A stretch of 60,000 nucleotides of DNA from contig CM043959.1 of assembly GCA_014529385.2 (NCBI GenBank), positions 46,705,928 to 46,765,927 on the forward strand. The letters are read 5' to 3'. The position numbers and the translations under genes are program-made. Shown here in pieces: positions 44,621 to 57,099 of this stretch (its first letter is position 1; every line of letters begins with the position of its first letter). The stretch comes from Adiantum capillus-veneris (lineage: Eukaryota > Streptophyta > Polypodiopsida > Polypodiales > Pteridaceae). A model generated the notes under the pieces. The model saw only the letters and a program-made list of their open reading frames with translations, had not been told where the DNA came from and ran no database searches.

Positions 44621-45775
44621 GACGTGTTACGATGTGAAATGAAAGGTGAAATAAGAAAGCCAAAAAGATGAGAGAGAATGGCATTACACTAGGAGGCTTG
44701 TCACCAGTGGGAAACAACAAGGAAGTCTTTGATTCCATAGAAGATAGGAAGGTCAAAGTCACTCTTGCTTGCCATAGCTGGCATAGAAGTTGACGGTCAA
44801 AATTGGGGTTCCTAAGAAAGGGTTCATACTACACACAAGAGCACGCTGCAGTAGCCTTTCCTTTTATGCACACTAGCCATTAAAAATTCTAATTTAAAAT
44901 TGTGATGAAAGGTGCAGAACTGTGGCCTCATGGCTAGTGTGAGGTGTCAATAGTTCAAAGATTTTCCGCATTTGATGTTGAAAAGTGGATGGACATCATT
45001 TTGTTTTGGGGGTATGAGGCCCCCCGTTGATGGGTAGGTCCAAACTTGCAACATTTTTGCATTGCTCCAACTAGATCATGCCACAAAGGACACACAAACC
45101 TGCAACACGTGTTTTGGGTGGTAGTATGAGCATCCTCTAACTTCTCTCACAGGCACATACATGATATTTGAGCAATAAAATTGTTTGTGGGACTTGTTCA
45201 GACTTTTTAAGGTGCACAGTTGCATTGATGAGGCTCTTTGAGTTTTCAAGTTCACAATGCACAATTCAGCAACGAATGGGCTTGATCTTTAGGCTAAATC
45301 GCATGGCTTTGTGGGTAGTTTTCCTTCTCGCACTAAGCATGGTGGAAAGCTCATGTGTTTAAGGGGGTAGTGCCACTCATTGCAATAATAGCTTTGAAAA
45401 TTTAGAGGTATTTTGTTGACCACATTGCAGGCAGCAGTCCTTAAACCAAGGTAGCAAGAGCATGGGGAATTCATGGTGAGAATATATATAACTATGTGTA
45501 GAGTACATGATCATGCACTTTATCCTCAAAGATTTGCATGACTTGCACCATGGATGTGGAGGTTTTTGTGCCTTCACCTTTCACAAAGCCTTCGGTGTGT
45601 GCAACATCTGCCCTCTACTTCCACGTTCAGTACATTGTCAACCAAACCCAATAGTCCTAGGGTTTTTGATGTCTACTTGTCACTATGTCTACTCGTCACT
45701 ACTACATGTGAGTCTTCTTTCGGCTCCTCAGAGGATTGTTCATAGGACTTCAAAAAGGGCAAGACAAAGAAACCC
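44621..45775 (+). other. Unassigned DNA, no gene
   Basis: I see no supported gene; short ORFs on both strands lack motifs. It contains the left border of element A2, which is not defined. Confidence 0.4.
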
Positions 45776-46880
45776 TTAGAGAATCTGCAAGAAGACCTGG
45801 ATCCAACTATAGAGAAAATGGAGGAAGAGCTCAATCAAGCTCAACAAAAATGCTAACCCAAGGCACTCCAAAATGGCAACAGATGTTATCAAAGAAAAAC
45901 TAGGCCACCATCTTTTGCTTCTAAACCCTTGACCCCTATCAAAAACAAGAAACCAAGGCACTCCAAAATGGAAACATGTGTTATCAAAGAAAAAGTAAGC
46001 CACCACATGTGCATTCACCTCTCTTACTACCTTGGCCTCAACCCACCTAGTGAGGTAGACTGTGGCTACCACAACATACATCTTACCACTTGTAGACTTT
46101 GGGAGTGGACCAATGGCATCATAGCCCCACTTCTCAAAAGCACTTTGGGCGATGATACCCCCCTACAAATTGGCTACTAGTCGACTTTCACCCATGGTCT
46201 GGCACTTGTGACAAGTCTTGCATCAATAATGCACATCTCGCACTATGGAATGCCACCATTAGCCTACTCTTAGGACTTGAAAAAGCACTTTCTCTTTACC
46301 TTGATGTCTACTTTCTTCATGACGTTTCTCCAGCATCATGCCAATATCCTCTTTGTAGAGAACTCTTTTTAGCACTCCATCTTGACCATAGGTCATCAGG
46401 TCTTCACCTACTACCAATGTAAACTTAGGAGCCTTTTGCCCAGTTCTTCTCCTTTGTAGCTTGGACAAGTCTTCTGGACACTAGCTTGTGCTAAAAAAAT
46501 TCCTCTATCTCCTTCAGGGTTTCCCTACCTGCATAAGTGGTTGGGGCCACATATAAGCTTGCAAAATATACATGTACCCTGCTAGTAGCTAGTTGGTCCG
46601 CCTCTTGGTTCTACTCTCTATGATTGAATTGAACCGCTTCAAAATACTTTAACAACTTTTTGATGGCAAAAAAACAATGCTTCAAAGAATCCTACTTTAC
46701 TGGTCATTAGCCCAAAAGTTGCTTGATGACTAGCAACCCATCACCATTCACCACCAACCTGGAAATGCCAAACTCCATGCACTGCTTCAGAACCAAATAA
46801 AGAGTGAGGTATTATGCCTCATTGTTGGTGTGGACATCCTCTAGATCATAAGACTTTGAGAAAATAAATTTTCTCAAATG
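45776..46880 (-). pseudogene. A2 second RNase H and integrase
   Basis: NNEA and VVNGDGLLVIKQLLG near 46820-46700 mark the archaeal-type RNase H. The integrase zinc domain has CKTCHKCQ near 46210. The core reads VVVATVYLTRWVEAKVV, where the A1 copy has AIDYLTKW, so the first catalytic aspartate has become valine. A 95-bp tandem duplication (about 45857 and 45952) lies inside the core. The frame then ends near 45776, without the C-terminal domain present in A1 at 3606-3833. Stops occur throughout. Confidence 0.75.
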
Positions 46881-47178
46881 TTGAGATGTCAAGCTCAACA
46901 TGTACGATGTCCTGGATGACTACCATCGACAATCATCATCATTGGCATGCCTTGGTGGATATGCATATCTTTTCCAGTAATACTATAGCTGTACTACATT
47001 GAGCTGGTCTAACTACCAGATTGATGGCACACTTATCTACTCATCTCACTCACTTGCGGTTTACACTAGACCGTTGTACTAGTTTCCCTTTTTTATGTTG
47101 TACTTTACCTTATGTTTTGTAGACCTCTTATCTTGAGTTAGTGAAGAAGAAGAAGTATTGTCTTTTGCTTCCATCTTT

Positions 47179-47184
47179 GTGTGT

Positions 47185-47234
<50 letters not shown>

Positions 47235-47243
47235 GTGTGTGCG
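47179..47243 (+). repeat. (GT)n microsatellite within A2 RNase H
   Basis: A GT tract with a few interruptions lies between the RNase H end (NNLLPKVVLHL, near 47340) and the second RNase H. The corresponding stretch in A1 (around 5525-5640) is coding, so the tract arose inside the gene. Confidence 0.9.
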
Positions 47244-47249
47244 TGCATG

Positions 47250-48209
47250 CACGCGCGCTTGCAAGTGCTCAAGCTCTCTCCTTTTCTATCTCTTGACATC
47301 AAATGCAACACCACTTTTGGCAATAGATTGTTAGACCTCATCACAAAAAACTTTGGCATTTGAACTTCCTACAAGAAAAAACTAAAGCCATCACCCATTG
47401 CCCGCTTCAATGTAGGTCGTCTCTCCAGGCTTTATCACTGTGCTCTCAACGTAGATAGGCTTGTAGCTTCTTCCCACCTTCTATAGAAACACTGCTCCAA
47501 TAGCCACAATATCTACCATCATAGCCACATAAAAATCATCCTCTTGATTGGGAGGACACACAGTCAGAAACTCACAAAAATTTTATTTGACCTTGTCAGA
47601 AGTTTCATGCGCTTCCTCATCTCATTGGAAACCATGCACCTGTTGAGCCCTCTTCCAAAGAGGATACACATAGTACAACACCATCCAAAAAATTGCAACA
47701 AATACTTGAGCCTATGCACAAATGAAGCCAAACCTTGAGCATTTTATGATGGCTCCATCAAAACCAATGCCTTTAATTTCTGCGGATCAGTCTCTATTCA
47801 ATTTTGTGGCACCACATGACCTAATGGCTATGCCCCAGGCTGCACCAGCTTGCACTTCTTATGGTTCATTGACCACCTTCTTTGTCAAGCCTCAGAAAAA
47901 ATAGTTGTAGCTTTGGTAGGTGCTCCGACGTCAAACTATAACAACCTATATCATCCACAAACACCCTAATAAACCGGCCAAATTAAGGACCAAACAACCT
48001 ATTCATCAAATCATGACGTGTGGGATATGCATTCACCAACCCAAATGGAATCCCACGTAGGCAAAACAACCCCGTGTAGAGATGAACATCGTATTTAGCT
48101 GGTATTCAAGCGTGATCCCTATCCAGAAGTATTTAGAAAACCCATCCATGATTGAATACCTTTCATGGCCAATTACCTGGTTTAAGATCCCGTCCTAGAA
48201 TGGCAATGG
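47250..48209 (-). pseudogene. A2 reverse transcriptase (second part) and RNase H
   Basis: From 48209 downward, PLPF is followed by a broken MDGFSKY-like palm segment and by RGIPFGLVNAY (usually MPFGLKNA). RNase H features DDFYVAMMVDIVAIGAVFL and KVGRSYKPIYV appear near 47560-47440. The segment continues the reading of 55930-55717 on the other side of element B. Many stops. Confidence 0.7.
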
Positions 48210-49404
48210 TGTCGGAATGTGTGCGGTCTAGCTGGAAAGGTGCAAGACATCTGGGCTGTGAGAGTTCATGATGAGAGTCACAAACACTTTGTGAAAAAGA
48301 GTTTGTGGATAATCAATTAACCCTATTTCTAAGGGTCACAAAAAATATAAGAGTGTTCGTGACGACAGCAAAGTCACAAACCCTCTTTCCTATCGTGCTT
48401 GGAGTCTGCTTGTTTTTGTAGTCGAGAATATGATGAGAGGATCACCAAATCACATTCAATTTCACTTTAAAAGACCATTTAAAAACACTAAAGTTTCAGC
48501 CATGAAACCTCAATGCTCATACAAGCACAATTCTCAATCAAAACCCAAACCTCTTTCATGGTAGCATGTAGCCTCGCCCCCAATTACATAGTCGTAACAT
48601 CAAACAATTGAAAGGAATGCTCGAGCTTCCACCTTCACGACGACAATTTTCTAAATTTGCAAAGATTTATGAGCTTCTAAAGTGAAGCGCAAACACCATA
48701 CCGATAAGGGGAAACCCTAATTCACTCCCTCACAAGCTCAGATTCAAAATTGCAAAGAGGCGGAACTACAGCACAAACAAATTGGGCAACCATGGAAGCT
48801 ATTACACAGTAGAGAAAAATTGCTGGTTTTTTTCTGTAAAAAGCAGTCCTCCATCTCTTACCCATGGAAATATGAGCTAATGTGTCAATTTTTGGGCCAT
48901 TTTTCCATTTTGGACCAAAACTAGGTCATTTTCAACTCATTTTGAACCCAAAAAATCCCATTTTTGATACAAAAAATCCCAAACAGAGTTAAAAAAATCC
49001 CTAAATGTGGGATCACTTGCATAAGCATAAAAAGAAAAGATAAGCATCATTTTTCATCAATATACCATTTTGGGTCACTTGCCATGTAATTCTGCAACGG
49101 TGCCTGTTAGCTGCTATTTTTGGTAGTTTTTGCTCGCACCAGTCTTTATAGGCGAGATGAGTGTGCCACCATGAAACACTTGGACTATGTACATTGTAAA
49201 AACAAATCAAGCATCTTATAAAGTGGAAAAGCACGCAAATGTGCCACATCTAGGGCCACGACTCCGCAGTGTACACACCTATGACCGCAGTAAACGCTTC
49301 AACATATATCACAATATGTACATGATTTTTTTTATTTGCATACATCAGGAAGTGTCAAGATTGAGGTGAATGTTTTTATTTCACATTATGTACATGCCAC
49401 AACA
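48210..49404 (-). repeat. Element B 3' LTR
   Basis: 1195 bp, closely matching 54528-55716 across its length, with small indels and base changes. The minus-strand start TGTTGTGGCA is preceded by the purine-rich AGGGGGTGGATTTCA (49405-49419), a polypurine tract. Confidence 0.9.
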
Positions 49405-50760
49405 TGAAATCCACCCCCTATGAACCTGCACATCCTCCAGTATGTGCCACGACAACATTTGTAGAGCATTAAAACTCATGGTTAGACGCCATATTCTCGC
49501 TTTCAGCCTCAATTTGCATATAGTTAGCTTCATCATCCTCTTCACGTGGCTGTACATCAAATGGATCAGCATCCCCTCTTCTTTTGAATAATCTAATTCT
49601 TTTTCCTGCAATGGGAATTTTCAATTCTGTCCCATCCAGTTCACGCAAGGTCTAAGTTGCATTTCCATGCACATGTTTGACAACATAAGGACCAAACCAT
49701 CTCTTTGCAAGCTTCCTTATTGTAAAGTACTAGTTTTCAAGGCTACTATCGTACACCAACACCCAATCAGCTTCTTCAATGTCTTTTGGTATATGCCTAT
49801 GCATCTTGTCAAATTTATCTTTGTTTTTCAGCCTTGCATTCTTTAGTCGAGCTTTTGCAAGCTCAATGTCTTTAGGCCTTCTTTCCAATTGCCGTATGTG
49901 CAATGCAAGAAGGTCTTCTCTACTCATTCCATCTTCCCATGGAAGTACATTCCATGTAAGAACTACATCTTCAATTGGCATCACAGGTTTTTGACCATAC
50001 ATCAATTCAAATGGCATATAGCCAGTGACTGAACTATGTGTTGTACGGTCAGCCCACAATGCAAATGGCAGTAACCTTGGCCACTCTCGAAGCTTACCTT
50101 TACAAGCTTAGCTAAAGCTTTGACTATTGGAGGATGCCCTCTTTCACTTTTTCCATTTCCCTCTCGGTTATAAGCACAAGTTAAATCTAGTTTGATGCCC
50201 ATTCTAGAGAAGAATTCCCTTGCTTCATCAACATCCAATTCTCCTCTATCTGCAGTTATCTTTCCAACACACCCATAGCGACAGATCACACCTTCAAGAA
50301 GAAATTTACAAACATCTTGTGTACTCTTTGTCCTCAATGCATGCCCTTCAACTTGATTAGACAAATTTTGTCTTGCAAGCACCAAATACCTTATTTGCCA
50401 AAGTCCCAAAGGCATTGTAACCAAGTCCACAACCCATTTGTAATGCATGGATAATAAATAAGTAGGATGTAGTCTATCAAGATGTCGTACATTTGAATAC
50501 ATTTGGCATGTCACACAAGACTCCACAAACTCAGCCACATCCTTATACATCCCTTTCCACAAATACCTCTTTTTTACCTTGGCAAATGTTGCCCATACAC
50601 CTCGATCTCCTGCCCATAAACTTTCATGGAACTCCTTGATGATTTGTTGTCGAGTAACCTTATCGCATACTACGCGTAATGGTGTTCCACCTCTTTGTTT
50701 AGGATGCTTCCATAAGTAGCCATCCCTCAAGAAGTATCCATATGATTTTCTTCTTATCCT
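49405..50760 (-). pseudogene. Element B integrase and C-terminal tail
   Basis: The open frame 50730-50002 contains the zinc domain, with HESLWAGDRG where the family usually has a second histidine (here aspartate) and CVTCQM for the cysteines. The core follows, with VVDLVTMP, TADRGELD and GNGKSERGH, so all three catalytic acidic residues (D, D, E) remain. After a frameshift near 50060 the frame 50059-49730 continues (WADRTTHSSVTGYMPFELMY, DWVLVYDSSLEN), then a stop and a basic tail down to about 49410. Integrase would join the cDNA into the genome. This is the best preserved integrase in the window. Confidence 0.85.
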
Positions 50761-50787
50761 CTTAAATTCTTGCTCAGTCCAATCAAC

Positions 50788-51408
50788 CTACTTCTGCAGA
50801 GAACTTAAGTAGCGACCTATCAAGAGCCATTCATCCTCATATAGTTCCTCTGAAAAGGACTCAAGTGAAGACACAAAACATGCATGACTACTCTTTGCAT
50901 GATCAATAGTATAAAACTTTGTGCCTACATCATCTCCCTTAATAATCATGTCCTGTTCATCTTCATACCTTGCCCTAGATAGCATATCTGCCCATTAGAT
51001 TGTCTTTCCCTGCAATATGCTTGAAATCAGGATTGAAGGACTTTATGTAGGCTATCCATTGCAGCATTGCAATATCAGGAGTCGAACAGTTTGTGATCAT
51101 TCTAAGAAGAGGCAAACAATCAATTTCCACAACCATTGATGCACCTATCAAGTAATCCTTGTCACACCTCAATGCTGTAACCACCCCCCAAGTTCCCTTT
51201 TTACTTGTGCATAATCGTGTTGGCAAGAACTCAGAATCTTGGCTCCAAATCTCACCACATACCTTTTTCCTTCATCATCATCTTGCCCTATTGCCCATCC
51301 TATCCCTGTAGGACTTGTGTCCACTATCAAAATGACAGGTCTCTCACATGCATAGTCTACCTTTCTCAAGGTTGGTGATGAAAGAAGTAGCTTCTTTAGA
51401 TTTCTCAT
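50788..51408 (-). pseudogene. Element B RNase H
   Basis: VILIVDTSPTGIGWAIGQDD and RYVVRFGAKIL in frame 51408-51169, then a shift to 51226-50975 with YLIGASMVVEIDCLPLL and DFKHIAGKDN, and MLSRARYEDEQD at 50985. RNase H removes the RNA strand during reverse transcription. One frameshift near 51190 and one stop near 50975 break it. Confidence 0.8.
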
Positions 51409-51432
51409 GGCTTTTGTGTGCTCTTCTTCCCA

Positions 51433-52054
51433 TCAAAACTTCTGATTCTTTCTCAACAACCTATAAAGGGGATCTGCTACATGTGCATAATGTGGTATCC
51501 AAATAAGATAGAAGACACAAGCACCAAGAAATATTAGAACTTCAGTTATAGTTGTACATGTTTCTTTCATGTTTTTGATTGCATCCATCTTTTTTGGACA
51601 AGGCCTAATACCATAAGGACCACACATATGCCCCACAATCAACATTAACACCAAATACAGATTTTTTCCTTGACAGGGTAAGATTAACTTCTTCCAGCTT
51701 TGACAAAATCTTCTCACAATCTTAGATATGGTTTGGAACAAACTTACGGCACCCCCTTGAATCCATAGCTTCATCTTTATCTTTGTCTGCACATCCTTTG
51801 ATGGGCACATCATCAGGAAATGGCATTGTGATTTGAGGTATGAAGTCATGTAGAACCTTGTTCATCCCATTCATCATATGTGCAAATAAATTTTTTGCTT
51901 GCTGAGGTAAGGTACACATCCTTATCAGTCCCAAAGGTGTTTTCATGGTTGTCAGTTCCAAAGGTGTTTTCATAGATGTTGAGAGTAGAGACTCTTGTAC
52001 AAAAAGCTTCTTCTCGTTTTGGGTCAGACAAGAGTATTTTTCTTCTTGTACCAT
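51433..52054 (-). pseudogene. Element B reverse transcriptase, first part missing
   Basis: TPLGLIRMCTLPQQAKN (about 51950-51900) and MPFPDDVPIKG (about 51825-51790) correspond to the late palm of the enzyme, the latter being the YxDD-type catalytic site as FPDD. Frame 51849-51433 continues through IVGHMCGPYGIRP to FLGACVFYLIWIPHYAHVAD. The fingers and first palm part, including the first catalytic aspartate, are absent: upstream sequence goes straight to the post-protease linker (52190-51960). A 28-bp tandem repeat (TCCAAAGGTGTTTTCAT at 51928 and 51956) sits at the junction. Confidence 0.8.
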
Positions 52055-52139
52055 TGCAATCCAGCTTTACAATGGTACATTCCCTTGTATCCCTGTACTC
52101 TTTGAACTCTTTGTTCACTTTTGGTAGAGGATACTCATG

Positions 52140-52560
52140 AAGATTATTGCGGTTCCTCTCGTGATTCACACACACAATAAAAAATTGCACAACTCACTTC
52201 CCATCTCTGATCTTTACGCTAGCATAAGCAGAACCATCATCCAAGACCTTTGTTTCCATGCGAACGGTTGTGATGTATGGCTGCCCAAGGATAAGAGGAT
52301 AGGTAGACATCTTCTGCACAAAGAAGTTTTGCTCATCCTTCACATTACCACTCGTCACTTTCACATTTGGACAAGCCCCATACAACTCTCTTGATGAGTT
52401 ATTTGAAGCTCTAATCATCCACCCATGGTATGTGTCTATCGGCCACTTACCCTTCATGTAAAGACTCTTGGACATAAGCTTGATCTCAGAGCCATGATCT
52501 ATCAATGCAACTATGGCTCCTCAAGATCACCCACCTTGACTAAAGTTTCTGTTGTAGCTC
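52140..52560 (-). pseudogene. Element B protease
   Basis: VALIDHGSEIKLMSKSLY near 52510-52455, then YHGWMIRASNN, LYGACPNVKV, NFFVQK and YPLILGQPYITTVRMETKVL, an almost complete retroviral-type aspartic protease domain in one open frame (52505-52194). The active-site triad is D-H-G instead of D-T/S-G. My recollection is that relatives in non-seed plants also deviate at this position, which would make it a lineage trait rather than damage. Confidence 0.7.
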
Positions 52561-53239
52561 TTCCCCAATGACTTTTGGAGTAGTGGCTTTTATAGGAGGC
52601 TTCATCATCATCATCATCTGCAAATCTAGCATGTGCATCTCTTCGAGAAGACTGGTAGCATCCTACCACACTTTCATCACAATCACTCTCTTGGACGTGT
52701 ATTCATGTGCCTTAAGTGACTCCCCTTCACCCTCAGACTGTGGAGGAATAGACTCAGTGAGAGTTTGCCTCTTTCTTCTTATGATATCTATAATTTTCTT
52801 CATGAAACTCGCGTTTAGCAATGCCAAGAACCTCACCCAAGGTAAACTCAACTATGCTATTCAAAATCCTTTCCTCCAATACCCGCTTTAAGTGTGTTGC
52901 AGCTTCAATGTTAGATTGTAGTTTGTATGTAGGGCCTTTTGATTTAGCTTTTCCTTGCTCTTTCTTCTTCCCTGTAGATGCCTCCTCCATAGGAATCTCA
53001 GGAGCATGAGGCACATGTGGTGGAGCCTCATAAGAAGGTCCTGGATCCTTTCTTCCACCAGTTCTTGTAACCCTCTTTGAAATAGAAGGACCTGCATCTC
53101 CATTCTCACATCTGCGCTTCTCTTGCTTCATTGTTATAGCATTTTTCAAGATAGGCATGCACTGATAAAGAGTCCACGGGGTCATCCCAACCTGTTGTAT
53201 GGCATATGCAATCACCACCTTCATGTAATACCTGTTTAA

Positions 53240-54443
53240 TTACCTTCCCTTTTTGGCTGAGGCTATTGCATATGGCCACAAGCTATCAACCTCCTCAAAA
53301 TCATATGGAGTATACTTTAACACTTTCTTTGGAATTAGCTCTATCTTTGCCCCATAGGTAGCAGCCTCCACTGCAAAAATATCATGACTAGCCGCCATAT
53401 CCTCCACTAACTTCCGCATACCTCCTTTTCCAAAGTTAGTTCCTAATGGCATACCTGTCTTCCAGCAGATGGATCTTCCCATCCTTAAAAAACACAAGAT
53501 CTCGTTTTAAGGCATCACTAAAGCTATTACAATCCCTTCTGCCATGGTCTGTGCCATCACACCATATGCATTTGTGCACAAATCCTTCTTTGCTTTGGGA
53601 TTTTTGTCCTGCAGCAGCAGGTTGTCCTTTCTCTTCAAGCCTTGTTAGCTGTAACTTCATTTCTCGCATGCCCTTAACAAGATCATCAAGCATTGAATTA
53701 TCATACTTTAGACTCACAACAGTAGGCTTTGATGTAATCTCTGACGTGCTAGGAGGAGAGGTAGTACCATTCACCACCATCTTGTCCCTACGACGTTGCC
53801 TCTTAACAAGCACCGAGGGGGGTCTTCAACCTCTTTCCACTTAGCCTTAAGACCCTGTTCTGTATTCTTGTCTTCAAGGAGTAGCTCTAGCTTTTCTTGG
53901 AGCTCAGAACCTACAGCTTAAAGAAACAATTTAGTCTTTTCACTATCCAAAGTGGCTCGCTTTGTTCCTGACAGCTGAGCATAGCGCCACTCAAACTCTC
54001 TCAATAGTTCGGTGATGGAAAGTCCTTCTTTTGGCTTTGCAACCCATTCCAACAAGGTCCTTTTTGTAACCCTTTCAGAGTCCTCCATGAAGTATTCCTC
54101 CTTTAGGGATAATTTAAATTGCTCCCAACATTCTCCATGATCCTCCCTGATTCCCCTTACATGGTCTCTAATTCGGGGACCACAACAAGCTCAAAACTAC
54201 AAAACATGTCCACCTTTGGAACCCGTTGTAGCTCCATCTCCTTTACGTAAACATGAAGAAACTTTGTGACATCTTTCCCTTGAAATTGGTCCATTTTTTT
54301 CACACAATAGCTTGAAGAGCTTTGGTTGCTGACGCCTCCCTTCTTTCTGCAGCCTGTTGTTGTTGCATAAACATGGTGAATGCTTGAAACATTTGCATTT
54401 TGCCTTGATCAAAAGGCATGCCTTGTTGCTCTTGCTGATCCAT
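53240..54443 (-). pseudogene. Element B gag with zinc knuckle
   Basis: The first ATG after the LTR and primer site is at 54443 (MDQQEQQGMPFDQGK, then a Q-rich helix). Broken frames follow with capsid-like motifs near 54150-53880 (EEYFMEDSERVTK, ELQEKLELLLEDK). The open frame 53813-53436 has CIWCDGTDHGRRDC, a canonical CX2CX4HX4C knuckle at about 53570-53529. The next frame (53497-53240, PLGTNFGKGGMRKLVED) leads towards the protease. Gag packages the element RNA. Stops near 54290, 54240 and 54180. Confidence 0.75.
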
Positions 54444-54506
54444 AGCTTTAACTATTTGTAATTAAACCTTTCAAAACAAGTTTTTCGAACCCCCACCCTA
54501 GCTGCT

Positions 54507-54524
54507 TCACGTCGGGTTCACCAG
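54507..54524 (-). promoter_or_regulatory. Element B primer binding site
   Basis: On the minus strand, TTTC separates the LTR end (CATTCCGACA) from TGGTGAACCCGACGTGAA. A TGG start shortly after the LTR is standard for a primer site. The matching tRNA was not identified with confidence. Confidence 0.65.
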
Positions 54525-54527
54525 AAA

Positions 54528-55716
54528 TGTCGGAATGTGTGAGGTCTAGGTCGGAAGGTGCAAGACCTCTGGCTGTGAGAGTTCGTGATGAGAGTCAAAA
54601 AACTTTGTGAAAAAGAGTTTTTGGAGAATCAACAACCATCTTTCTAAGGGTCACAAAAAATCTAAGAGCGTTTGTGACAGCAAAGTCACAAACCCTCTTT
54701 CCTATCGTGGTTGGAGTCTGCTTGTTTGCGTAGTTGAGAATATGATGAGAGGATCATCAAATCACATTCAATTTCACTTTAAAAGATCATTTAAAAACAC
54801 TAAAGTTTCAGCCATGAAACCCCAATGCTCATACAAGCACAACTCTCAATCAAAACCCAAACCTCTTTCATGGTATCATGTAGCCTCGCCCCCAATTACA
54901 TAGTCGTAACATCAAGCAGTTGAAAGGAATGCTCAAGCTTCCACCTTCACGATGAAAATTTTCTGATTTTGTAGAGATTTATGAGCTTCTAAAGTGAAGC
55001 CCAAACACCATGGGAAAACCCTAATTCACTCCCTCACAAGCTCAGATTCAAGATTGCGAAGAGGCGGGACTGCAACACACATAGATTGGGCAACAATGGA
55101 AGCTATTACACAATAGAGAAAAATTTCTGGTTTTTTCTGTAAAAATCAGCCCTCCCTCTCTTACCCACGGAAATATAAGCTGATGTGTCAATTTTTGAAC
55201 CATCTTTCCACTTTGGACCAAGACTAGGTCATTTTCAGCTCATTTTTGACCCAAAAAATGTCATTTTTGATGCGAAAAATCCCAAAAGGAGTTAGAAAAA
55301 TCCATAAATTTGTGGGATCACTTGCATAAGCATAAAAAGAATAGATAAGCATCGTTTATCATCAATATATCACTTTGGGTCACTTTCCATGCAATTCTGC
55401 AACGACGCCTGTTAGTTGCTATTTTTGGCAGTTTTTTCTCCCATCAGTCTCTATAGGCGAGGTGAGTGTGCCACCATGAAACACTTGGACTATGTACATT
55501 GTCAAACCAAATTAAGCATCTTATAAAGTGAAAAATCACGCAAATGCGCCACATCCAGGGCCATGACTCCCCGGATAGGTATGTACATAATAATGACCGC
55601 AATAGACGTTTCAACATATATTACAATAGGTACATGATTGCTTTTATTTGCATACATGGAGAAGTGTCAAGAGTGAGGTGAATGTTTTTATTTCACACTA
55701 TGTATGTGCCACAACA
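54528..55716 (-). repeat. Element B 5' LTR
   Basis: 1189 bp and colinear with 48210-49404. In element orientation it runs TGTTGTGGCA to CATTCCGACA. The plus-strand ORF at 54607 is an accident of the LTR, with a shadow in the other copy. Confidence 0.9.
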
Positions 55717-56830
55717 CGACAAAGGGTAATGATTTTGTTGGGTAGATGCATTCAATGCCTTGTAATCGACGCACACTCTCCACTTCCCATTCTTCTTTAG
55801 AGTGATAAAAACATGTGAAACCCACTCTGAATCCTTCATAGGGTACATATGATACCGAAATCCAATAGCTTATTGATCTCTTACCAAAGGGATTCCTTTT
55901 GAATCTCCCCTAGTCTTCTTAGCTTGTGTGATTTTGGCATGTACCCCTCCTTGAGTACAATTTTATGCTCCACACCTTTTGCCTATTGTCACAATATTGT
56001 ACTCCATCGGAAATAGATTTGGATAACATGCACACACTTGAACATAGATCTCATTCTCTTCATTGGTCCGATCCTCACTCAACATGCTAGCTACCTCATC
56101 TACAGCCAAGCCATGAACTTGAGATTGCATACCTTCTTTTGCATGAGAGTCATCTATGGTGACACCAAATAGATCCACCTCTATCTTTAGCATGCCATCC
56201 TCACTCTCCTCTTCCTTTGTATTAGTGTGGCCTTCATCATAGGCCGTCTCTATCTCATACTCACAGCTTGTGGTCATGTTGTCTTCATCTTATGTTGCCA
56301 TAGGATGAAAATTTCTCTGTATTAGTGTGGCCTTCATCATAGGCCATCTCTATCTCGTACTCATAGCTTGTGGTCATGTCGTCTTCAATGTTCATCTTCT
56401 ACTACCAAGGGACAAAATTGCTCATTTTGGTCTTCATATCCAGCACTTTATTTCTCCCTTTCTCCTTGTCAGGCAAGGTGAATACTCTGCTCTCCCAATC
56501 GTGCTTAGCACTTATTACAAGCAACCATGGCCTTTGAAAGATGATAGGGTAATCATTATCACATCCTTTTATCACAAAGAAGTCAATCAAGCACTCTATG
56601 CCCACCACCTTCACCTTCACGTCTTGACCCATGCCTAGACACCTTGCTTTTGGCATGGTTGCCCATCCTCATGTGCACATTTGATTTGGTTACTTCCTTA
56701 ACACATGGCTTCTTCTGTCATGACACAAACCTGAGCTCCATTGTCAATATAAGCTTGCACATGCACCCTCTTCTCGATGACATCATCCACAACCAGCTAG
56801 ACTACCTACCTTAGGGCCATGTTTTACCCC
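55717..56830 (-). pseudogene. A2 protease and start of reverse transcriptase
   Basis: Minus strand: AYIDNGAQVCVM near 56770-56735 aligns with the protease active site, with D-N-G in place of D-T/S-G. Frame 56656-56402 (VVGIECLIDFFVI, PIIFQRPWLL) is the rest of the protease. Frame 56277-55963 (acidic, GLAVDEVASMLSEDRTNEEN) is the linker to pol. At 55930-55726 YPMKDSEWVSHVF and WRVCVDYKALNA open the reverse transcriptase, cut by element B after NHYPL. A 100-bp tandem duplication (about 56219 and 56319) lies in the linker. Confidence 0.75.
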
Positions 56831-57099
56831 GCATGCACATTGCCCTTAGCTCTTGGTGACCTTATGCTGACACTTGTGGACCATTGCCTCCAACAATTTC
56901 CCAAAAGTAATGTTTTTGCTCCATGTATATTTCTCTTTTAATTATTTTTCTTTTATTGGTCAAAACTTCCACATCTTGCTTATCTACCTTGAGTATATTG
57001 ACTCTTGGGACTTCACCACCGTTTAGCAGAGCTGGTTGCACCGGATTTGCAACTGCGTGCTCTCTTTGGCTATTGAAATGTCCTTGACCTTTGACTCAA

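Larger units (their letters stand above)
48210..55716 (-). mobile_element. Element B: LTR retrotransposon inserted in A2 reverse transcriptase
   Basis: A 7.5-kb element with LTRs 48210-49404 (3') and 54528-55716 (5' in its own orientation), both beginning TGTCGGAATG and ending CCACAACA on the plus strand. Primer site, gag, protease, reverse transcriptase, RNase H and integrase read on the minus strand. The flanks at 48209 and 55717 are consecutive parts of A2 reverse transcriptase. I see no matching 5-bp target duplication (AATGG against CGACA). The pol contains an internal deletion and many stops. Confidence 0.9.

Noticed and set aside
54607-54903. 98-aa plus-strand ORF
   Set aside because: Lies entirely in the element B LTR; the same sequence in the other LTR is broken, and it has no motif.
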